From contig JAMOQH010000057.1 of NCBI GenBank assembly GCA_027064085.1, forward strand, positions 1 to 15,405: a stretch of 15,405 nucleotides of DNA, in the 5' to 3' direction. Source of the DNA: a bacterium (GTDB lineage: Bacteria; UBP6; JAFGXH01). Below the pieces are notes generated by a model. That model was not told the origin of the DNA, made no database searches, and was given only the letters and a program-made list of their open reading frames with translations. Shown in pieces: positions 7,412-13,406 of the stretch (position 1 is its first letter; each line of letters starts with the position of its first letter). Both the position numbers and the translations under genes were made by a program.

Positions 7412-9319
7412 ATGGAAGTATTTACTGATAATAATCTTGAATTGCTCTATAAAGTACTTTTAGAGCATTCAGATTTTGGAATTTTGATTTCAGATGAAAA
7501 TGGTAAAATAATTGAAGTCAATAAAAAAGCACTAGAAATGTTGGGTTCTCCATCAAAACAATTAACCATGAAAATAAATTTATTTGATTTTAAACCACTA
7601 AGCGTATTAGGATTTTCGGATAATTTATTTGATACATTAAATAAATTTATTAAAACAGAAGGAGAAAATAAATATACTAGCAAATGGAAAAAAGATATTT
7701 ATTTAGGTTATAAAATTTATCCTGTTCAAATAAATAACAAAAAATATGCTAAAATAATTTTAGAAGATTTAACTAAAATAACTAAAATAAAAAAGAAATT
7801 CAAAAAACAAGAAAAAATACTTATCAACACTTTTAATACTCTTGAGGATTTAATTATTGTGATAGATAATGAATTTAATATCATTACTTCCACATGGGAA
7901 GATGCTAGGCTCTTAAATGCTCTTGGTGAAGAAAATAAATGTTACAATACATTTTTTGGTTCTGAATCACCATGTAAAGACTGTAAGGTAAAAAAAGTAT
8001 TTGAAAATAGAGAAAGTATAACTTATGAAAAACATGAGGAAAAGGGAAGATACTACGAAATAAAATTAATCCCAATTTTTGATTCTAATGGTGAAATAGA
8101 GGCGATTATAGAACATTATCATGATATTTCAGAAATGAAAAGAAAGGAAATTAAACTTAAAAAACTAAAAATGGCTATTGATAGATCAGATGAAACAATA
8201 GTAATAACAGATGTAAATGGAATTATTGAGTTTACTAATCCAGCCTTTACAAAAATAACTGCTTATACACAAGAAGAAGCAATTGGGCTTAATCCTAATA
8301 TATTAAAGTCAGGTGTTCACAGTAAAAAATTTTATAAAAAATTATGGGATACTATTAGTTCTGGTAAAGTATGGAGAGGAAATTTTACAAATAAAAAGAA
8401 AGATGGAAGTTTATACCAGGAGGCAGCAAGTATTAACCCTGTTTTTGACAAAAAAGGGGAAATTATTAACTATATTGCAGTAAAAAGAGATATTAGTAAT
8501 GAAATTAAACTACAAAAGCAATTAATTGAATCTCAAAAAATGGAAAGTATTGGCATTCTTGCATCTGGTATTGCTCATGAGATTAATACCCCCTTACAAT
8601 ATATTATGGATAATTTAACTTTCATAATGGATAATTTTAAAGAATTAAAAAAATACAAGAGTTTTATACATGCTCAAATTAAGTTAAATGAAGATATTAG
8701 AAAATATCAGGAAGAAATTGATATTGAATTTGTTGTTTCGGAAATCCCCAAAGCGTTAAAAGATAGTTTAGAAGGAGTAAAAACAATAAAAAACATAATA
8801 AACTCAATGAGAACTTTTTCTTATAAATCAGAAAATAAACAAATTATAGAAGATATCAATAAACACATAATTGCAACAACTGAAATTTCTAAGAATTATT
8901 GGAAAAACATATTAGATTTAAAATTAAACTTATCAGATAATTTACCTAAAATAAAAGTAAATACCAGTAAATTAAATCAAGTTTTTTTAAATTTAATTAT
9001 AAATGCAGCTGATGCAATAAAAAATGATAAAAATAAAGATAAAAAAGAGAATAAATTAATAATTTCATCGTATATAGAAGATTATAAGCTTATAATTTCC
9101 TTTGAAGATACTGGAATAGGTATTGATGAGGAAAACAAGGATAAAATCTTTGCTCCTTTTTTTACAACAAAAACTATTGGTAAGGGTACTGGGCAAGGGT
9201 TATCAATATCTTATAATATAATTGTAAATGAACATAATGGAAATATGTATTTTGAAAGTAAAAAATACAAAGGAACTACATTTTTTATTGAATTACCTTT
9301 AAATTTGGAGACATTATGA
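7412..9319 (+). CDS. Multi-PAS sensor histidine kinase (soluble, NtrB-like catalytic core)
   Basis: The protein has 635 residues with no membrane segment, so it is a cytoplasmic sensor. PAS1 is at about 8-122. PAS2 at 133-240 contains CYNTFFGSESPCKDCKV (C177, C188, C191), a Cys cluster seen in some PAS domains and possibly binding metal or sensing redox. PAS3 at 250-362 is a canonical PAS-PAC (ITDVNGIIEFTNPAF ... VKRDIS). The kinase core has H-box SGIAHEINTPLQ (H389), a long helical insert, N-box LNLIINAADAI (N531), G1 FEDTGIGID (D566), and F/G2 box FAPFFTTK ... GKGTGQGLSI. The start has GAGG at 7404-7407. The stop overlaps the next gene's ATG in ATGA, so kinase and regulator are made together and are the likely phosphotransfer pair. 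Confidence 0.95.
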   Translation: MEVFTDNNLELLYKVLLEHSDFGILISDENGKIIEVNKKALEMLGSPSKQLTMKINLFDFKPLSVLGFSDNLFDTLNKFIKTEGENKYTSKWKKDIYLGYKIYPVQINNKKYAKIILEDLTKITKIKKKFKKQEKILINTFNTLEDLIIVIDNEFNIITSTWEDARLLNALGEENKCYNTFFGSESPCKDCKVKKVFENRESITYEKHEEKGRYYEIKLIPIFDSNGEIEAIIEHYHDISEMKRKEIKLKKLKMAIDRSDETIVITDVNGIIEFTNPAFTKITAYTQEEAIGLNPNILKSGVHSKKFYKKLWDTISSGKVWRGNFTNKKKDGSLYQEAASINPVFDKKGEIINYIAVKRDISNEIKLQKQLIESQKMESIGILASGIAHEINTPLQYIMDNLTFIMDNFKELKKYKSFIHAQIKLNEDIRKYQEEIDIEFVVSEIPKALKDSLEGVKTIKNIINSMRTFSYKSENKQIIEDINKHIIATTEISKNYWKNILDLKLNLSDNLPKIKVNTSKLNQVFLNLIINAADAIKNDKNKDKKENKLIISSYIEDYKLIISFEDTGIGIDEENKDKIFAPFFTTKTIGKGTGQGLSISYNIIVNEHNGNMYFESKKYKGTTFFIELPLNLETL

Positions 9320-10455
9320 TAAAAAAAACAAAAATATTAATGGTTGATGATGATATTAGAATCCTAAGTGGTTATAAAAGAATTTTGGGTAAAGACTTTG
9401 ATATTAAAATGGCTCATGACCCTGTTGCAGGGCTTAAAATTCTAAAATCTGAAGATGATATTGCTGTTATTATTTCTGATTACATGATGCCTAAAGTTGA
9501 TGGTAATTTATTTTTTGAAGTTGCAAAAGAAATATCTCCTGACTCTGTTAGAATTATGTTAAGTGGAAATGCTGATTTAACAACTGCTGTTGATGCTATC
9601 AATAAATCAAATGTTTACAAATTGCTTATAAAACCTTTTCCTGCTATAGAATTAAAAAAAATTATTTTTGAGGCAATAAAAATATATAATAAAAATATGG
9701 AACTTAAGGATATTGAAGATAATATATTTTTAGTCGCCTCAAGTATTATAAAGAATCTAGTTGCAATGTTAAGCCCAAGAGATGGTTTTTTTATTAATAA
9801 TATTACATATATATCCAAAATTATTGTTAACAAATTACCTTATCAAAAACCTAAAAAAATAATAATAGCCTCTTATTTATCTCAACTAGGTTTTATTAAT
9901 TTACCTAATGAAATTAAATCTAAAAAATATAACAAAAAACAATTAAAACAAGATGAGGTAAAGGCATTAGAAGAACATCCTATTTTTGCTAAAAAAATTG
10001 TAATGAAGAAAGCTTTTTTGATAGATATAGCAAATGGTATTTCGTATCAAAATAAAACATTTGTACAAGCATCAACAATAAAAGATAAATTAACTGCAGA
10101 TATCGCTATGGTTTTAAGGGCTGCAATAGACTACACACTTGATTTAATTTACTATGATTCAAACAAACGAGCTATTAAAGAATTAAAAAGAAATTTTATG
10201 TTGTATGATCCCAAAATTTTAAAAGTTCTAGAAGAATATGTTTTATCTTTGGACGAAAATTATAATATTGTTGAAATATCTCCTATGGATGCTAAAGAAG
10301 GTATGATTATTGCTAGAGATTTTTTTAATACTTCAAATGAATTACTTATTACTAAAGGTTCTATTGTTACAGCTCCAATAAAACTAAAATTAATTACAAG
10401 CTGTCATTTTAATATGTGTAAACAAAAATTATTGGTTAAAATAAAAGAAACTTAA
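9316..10455 (+). CDS. Response regulator: REC domain fused to a degenerate HD-GYP-like domain
   Basis: The protein has 379 residues. The REC domain (1-122) has all key residues: acidic D11/D12, phospho-acceptor D55 in ISDYMMP, S83 in MLSG and K106 in KPF. The remainder follows the layout of RpfG-type HD-GYP regulators. SQLGFINLPNEI (189-200) aligns with the HDIGKIGIPDEIL segment, EEHPIFAKKIV (219-229) with xxHPEIGAxIL, and a closing module at about 318-352 (SPMDAKEGMIIARDF, LLITKGS) matches the end of that family. The metal-binding HD pair is replaced (LSQLG) and the HHE/GYP region reads ISYQNKT. H221 remains, but c-di-GMP hydrolysis is unlikely. An output through protein-protein contact is inferred. 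It is the probable partner of the kinase it overlaps by 4 bp. There is no DNA-binding domain. Confidence 0.9.
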   Translation: MIKKTKILMVDDDIRILSGYKRILGKDFDIKMAHDPVAGLKILKSEDDIAVIISDYMMPKVDGNLFFEVAKEISPDSVRIMLSGNADLTTAVDAINKSNVYKLLIKPFPAIELKKIIFEAIKIYNKNMELKDIEDNIFLVASSIIKNLVAMLSPRDGFFINNITYISKIIVNKLPYQKPKKIIIASYLSQLGFINLPNEIKSKKYNKKQLKQDEVKALEEHPIFAKKIVMKKAFLIDIANGISYQNKTFVQASTIKDKLTADIAMVLRAAIDYTLDLIYYDSNKRAIKELKRNFMLYDPKILKVLEEYVLSLDENYNIVEISPMDAKEGMIIARDFFNTSNELLITKGSIVTAPIKLKLITSCHFNMCKQKLLVKIKET

Positions 10456-10480
10456 ATTACATATAACTATAAATTATTTC

Positions 10481-10508
10481 TTGACAAACTTATAACTAAA
10501 AATATATT
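10481..10508 (+). promoter_or_regulatory. Predicted sigma70-type promoter for the FadL-like gene
   Basis: A perfect TTGACA (10481-10486), a 16-base spacer and TATATT (10503-10508) lie 29 bases before the ATG. A G-rich ribosome site AGGGGGA (10528-10534) follows. The gene can therefore be transcribed independently of the kinase-regulator pair. Confidence 0.6.
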
Positions 10509-10537
10509 CTACGAAATATAAATTTCCAGGGGGATTA

Positions 10538-11941
10538 ATGAGTTTCAGAGTTTTTATTTTACTTACTTTTATTGCTATTTCGGAAGTATTGTTTTCTGCA
10601 GGTTATACCTTACCTTTATTTGGCCCTAGAGATACTGCAAGAGGAGGAGCAAGTATGGTTAAATCTGATGATTTAACTGCAAACATTAATAACCCTGCCA
10701 ATATTATTAAATTAAAAGGAATTAATAGTTTCATAGGCTTAGCAGTAATAAACACTTCTGGTACTGCTGATTATTATGATAGAGATATAGAAAATGATGT
10801 TACTATGTATAAACCAATTTCTAATTCTCCTGACCCATTTTTCAATCCGACTATTGCCATTTCTGATAATTTTGGAGTAAAAAAATTTAATTTTTCACTA
10901 GCTTTTCATGGTCCTTATGCTCCTGATTATAACTACGACAAAAAATGTTCTAGAGGAGCACCAAGTTGCCCCAATAGATATTCTCTTTATGAATCAGATA
11001 TTACACTTGCTAATGCACAATTTACTATAGCTTATCAAATTCTAAAAAACTTATCTTTTGGAATTGGATTAAAATTAACTTATATAAATTTTAAATATAA
11101 TTTAGATTTAATAAATTCTAATGATAATGAATTAAGCTTATTAACGGGCCCTTCTAAAATAGGAGAAACAGATGCAAATTTAAAGTTTGATGTAACAGAC
11201 CCAATTAATTTTAACGCAATTTTGGGTTTAACTTATGAAATCAACAAATATCTTTCTATATCAGCAACATATCAAACCCCAATTTCTGTTAATGCAGACG
11301 GAACAATGGATACAAAAATTTACAAAGACTCAAAAGCATTAACAGTTAATAACACAAAAATAGAAGGTAATAAACTAAATGTAAAATTAGAATTACCTCA
11401 CCAATTTGGTTTAGGTTTTTTATTTGAAATCAAAAATACTTTTAATATAGAATTAGACTTTAACATGGAATTATGGTCTGTTCATGATAAAATCACAATA
11501 ACACCTAAAAATGTTTATGCAAAATATAAAGCAATTGGTATTGAAAAAAGTATAAAACTTAAAGCTATTTCTCAAAAAAAGAATTGGAAAAATACATATA
11601 ATATAAGTTTAGGTGGAGATATTATATTTTTAAATAATACTTTTATCTTATCACTTGGGGCATTTTATGAAACGGGGGCAATTCCTGATGAATATTTTGA
11701 TATTAGTATCGTTGATAGTGATAAATTAGGAGTAGGAATAGGCTTTAGCTATACTTGGAATTTTTTAACTTTTAATACATCATTTGCTTATGTAGATTTT
11801 TTACCAAGAGATATCACAAGTTCAGAAGTTCATCCAGGTAATGCATTGCAAAGTGATTATCCTAGTGATTTTATTGTTGGCAATGGTAAATTTGATACAG
11901 ATATACTTGTGTTTTCCACAGGATTTACTGCCAGATTCTAA
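10538..11941 (+). CDS. OmpP1/FadL/TodX-family outer-membrane beta-barrel transporter
   Basis: The protein has 467 residues. A signal peptide (MSFRVFILLTFIAISEVLFSA) is followed by GYTLPLFGPRDTARGGASM and then ANINNPANI. This matches the family's N-terminal hatch signature, in which the mature protein starts near a Gly-rich RGGA segment and an NPA motif. The rest is a run of alternating amphipathic strands (for example FGIGLKLTYINFKY, LSISATYQTPIS, HQFGLGFLFEI, LGVGIGFSYTW). The chain ends in a terminal Phe (GFTARF), the usual BAM recognition end. The predicted role is diffusion of hydrophobic compounds such as long-chain fatty acids across the outer membrane; the real substrate cannot be told. 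A possible disulfide loop (KKCSRGAPSCPNRY) sits near residues 131-144. Confidence 0.9.
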   Translation: MSFRVFILLTFIAISEVLFSAGYTLPLFGPRDTARGGASMVKSDDLTANINNPANIIKLKGINSFIGLAVINTSGTADYYDRDIENDVTMYKPISNSPDPFFNPTIAISDNFGVKKFNFSLAFHGPYAPDYNYDKKCSRGAPSCPNRYSLYESDITLANAQFTIAYQILKNLSFGIGLKLTYINFKYNLDLINSNDNELSLLTGPSKIGETDANLKFDVTDPINFNAILGLTYEINKYLSISATYQTPISVNADGTMDTKIYKDSKALTVNNTKIEGNKLNVKLELPHQFGLGFLFEIKNTFNIELDFNMELWSVHDKITITPKNVYAKYKAIGIEKSIKLKAISQKKNWKNTYNISLGGDIIFLNNTFILSLGAFYETGAIPDEYFDISIVDSDKLGVGIGFSYTWNFLTFNTSFAYVDFLPRDITSSEVHPGNALQSDYPSDFIVGNGKFDTDILVFSTGFTARF

Positions 11942-11959
11942 AATATTAATCTCTCTTAC

Positions 11960-11988
11960 TTGCACATTTACTTAATTCAAGCTATACT
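11960..11988 (+). promoter_or_regulatory. Strong predicted sigma70-type promoter for the leader and Rpn gene
   Basis: TTGCAC (11960-11965), a 17-base spacer and TATACT (11983-11988) lie 18 bases after the FadL-like gene's stop. The predicted start near 11995 gives a leader of about 115 bases before the Rpn ATG. Confidence 0.65.
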
Positions 11989-11998
11989 ATTAGTGTGA

Positions 11999-12107
11999 AG
12001 AACAAGGAGGGGGTTTTATGATAATAGTAACTATTGATTTGATTGCCTTGTCTAGCTCCTCCTTGGGAACAGGGATATTGTAACTTAAGATTTTAGAACA
12101 AGGAGGG
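11999..12107 (+). promoter_or_regulatory. Alternative-hairpin leader with duplicated Shine-Dalgarno and one anti-SD (putative translational attenuator)
   Basis: The 13-mer AGAACAAGGAGGG occurs at 11999-12011 and again at 12095-12107; each copy is the ribosome site of the start codon that follows it (12018 and 12110). Between them CCTCCTTG (12058-12065) is an exact complement of the CAAGGAGG in both copies. It can form a 10-bp stem with the first (12003-12012 with 12056-12065, one G-U) or an 8-9-bp stem with the second (12099-12107). The two structures are mutually exclusive. A ribosome held early on the leader frame would free the anti-SD to mask the Rpn SD; a ribosome passing the anti-SD would expose it. 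The pairing is seen in the sequence; the regulatory reading is inference. Confidence 0.6.
12018..12083 (+). CDS. 21-residue leader peptide upstream of the Rpn gene
   Basis: ATG at 12018 is preceded by AAGGAGGGGG with a four-base spacer, among the strongest ribosome sites in the window. It opens 21 codons to TAA at 12081-12083: MIIVTIDLIALSSSS, then LGTGIL. Codons 12-15 are four consecutive serines (TCT AGC TCC TCC) and overlap the anti-SD, so leader translation necessarily melts that pairing. The stop lies 26 bases before the Rpn ATG. It is too short for family assignment. It may act only in cis; a hydrophobic toxic peptide is possible but unsupported. Confidence 0.55.
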   Translation: MIIVTIDLIALSSSSLGTGIL

Positions 12108-12109
12108 CT

Positions 12110-13204
12110 ATGTATTTAGCGCCATTAAATTATAATAGATTTTTTAAAAAAGTCTTTGGCAAAAAAAGGATTGCAAAAGCATTTTTAGAAGATTTTTTAA
12201 ATATTAAAATAAAAAGAATAGAAATTTTAAATGATAAAAACTTTATAACAGATAAATCTCTTCCTGTTGAGTTTGACTATAGATGTGAACTTGATAATGG
12301 GGAGCAAATTATAATTGAAATGCAACAGTGGTATAAAACGGATATAATAAAAAGATTTTATTTGTATCATTCATTATCTACTTCACTACAATTAGAGAAA
12401 TTAGAAGAAAAGGTTATTTCTATTGATGTAGAAACAGGAAGTATTATCAAAGATAAACTTTATAACGATTTAAAACCTAGTATTACTCTTATTTGGATGG
12501 TTGATGATAACTTAGGTTTCAAAGAAGAAGATTTTATTGTATTTAAAATGGGAGTTGAAGAATTAGATGATTTTATAAAAGACGATAAATTATGGAATGA
12601 TCCTATTGAAAATATACTTAAAGAAAGAAAAAGAATTTTAGAGCTTAAAAACAACAATACCAAAGATTTGGGATTTTTATCTAAAAATAAATTAATTTTT
12701 ATATTTCAAAAAAATATAGTTAAGAACTTAAAAAATAAAAAGAATAAGAATTCAGGAGAATATCCTAAATGGTTTGATTTTGCTAAAAAAACTAAAAGTA
12801 AAAAAAATAAAAAGTCAGATTTTACAGAATACAAGAATGACAAATTATTTATCGATATTATGAATATGCTTCTAAAAGATAGATTAACCCAAGATGAAAT
12901 TAAATATATCACGAAAGAAGAGGAGTTAAAAGAAGCTTATATTAAATATACATCTGTTATACTTGAAGCTAAAAAAGAAGCTCAAGAAGAAAAGAGAAAA
13001 GCTCAAGAAGAAAAGAGAAAAGCTCAGGAAGAAAAGAGAAAAGCTGATGAGTTTCAGAAAAAATTAGAAGAGGAAAGAAAAAAAACAAAAGAACAAATGA
13101 AGGAAGCCGTTTTAGATTTATTTAAAATGGGTTTAACAAAAGAACAAATTGCAAATTCTTTAAAGTTATCTATTAAGGAAATAGAAAAGATTATTAAAAA
13201 TTAG
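12110..13204 (+). CDS. Rpn-family recombination-promoting nuclease / PD-(D/E)XK transposase-like protein
   Basis: The protein has 364 residues and is complete. The N-terminal half is the PDDEXK_2/Rpn-type nuclease core. It has a DNA-facing N-terminus (NRFFKKVFGKK), then catalytic D56 in VEFDYRCELDNGE and E70-x-Q72 in IIIEMQQ (the E-x-Q variant normal for this family), then KRFYLYHSLSTS with a conserved Tyr. A lysine-rich linker (about 205-237) leads to a charged coiled coil with three AQEEKRK repeats (291-311) and a C-terminal HTH-like tail (KMGLTKEQIANSLKLSIKEIEKII). Characterised E. coli Rpn proteins are DNA nucleases that raise RecA-independent recombination. It starts at ATG 12110 with AAGGAGGG. 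Related tails occur as fragments at 1-260 and 1630-1773, so the family is multicopy here. Expression is probably limited by the leader structure. Confidence 0.88.
   Translation: MYLAPLNYNRFFKKVFGKKRIAKAFLEDFLNIKIKRIEILNDKNFITDKSLPVEFDYRCELDNGEQIIIEMQQWYKTDIIKRFYLYHSLSTSLQLEKLEEKVISIDVETGSIIKDKLYNDLKPSITLIWMVDDNLGFKEEDFIVFKMGVEELDDFIKDDKLWNDPIENILKERKRILELKNNNTKDLGFLSKNKLIFIFQKNIVKNLKNKKNKNSGEYPKWFDFAKKTKSKKNKKSDFTEYKNDKLFIDIMNMLLKDRLTQDEIKYITKEEELKEAYIKYTSVILEAKKEAQEEKRKAQEEKRKAQEEKRKADEFQKKLEEERKKTKEQMKEAVLDLFKMGLTKEQIANSLKLSIKEIEKIIKN
12980..13042 (+). repeat. 21-bp tandem repeat, 3 copies, in the Rpn coiled coil
   Basis: The unit gctcaagaagaaaagagaaa+a is repeated at 12980-13000, 13001-13021 and 13022-13042. 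The third copy has one change (caa to cag). It encodes three AQEEKRK heptads, giving a continuous coil. The near-identity at DNA level suggests recent in-frame expansion. Confidence 0.9.
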
Positions 13205-13377
13205 TATTTTTTATTTCTATGATTATACTTTAAATCTAATTATTTAATTAATAAAAACAAGTGATTACAAGTATTGATAATTCATTTAAACATATTTTCA
13301 TTTATAAATGTGTATTGATAAATGATAAAGTTGCTATTTTTTTTATATTTAATACTTTTAAAATATATTATTTTACG

Positions 13378-13394
13378 GTAATGTATAACATTAC
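13378..13394 (+). promoter_or_regulatory. 7-bp inverted repeat next to the subtilase ribosome site, possible operator
   Basis: GTAATGT (13378-13384) and ACATTAC (13388-13394) are perfect arms around ATA and end three bases before the SD GGGAGGA. It could bind a dimeric regulator or form a weak RNA hairpin near the ribosome site. The rest of the 190-base gap is AT-rich; a 12-base palindrome CATTTATAAATG lies near 13299-13311, and no promoter stands out clearly. Confidence 0.4.
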
Positions 13395-13406
13395 TTGGGA
13401 GGATTT

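Noticed and set aside
12980-13042. CRISPR-like array
   Set aside because: The repeats are directly adjacent, lack spacers, are a multiple of three and lie inside a coding frame.
13395-13406. Upstream TTG start for the subtilase (MGGF extension)
   Set aside because: The TTG overlaps the GGGAGGA ribosome site of the ATG at 13407, which begins a textbook signal peptide.
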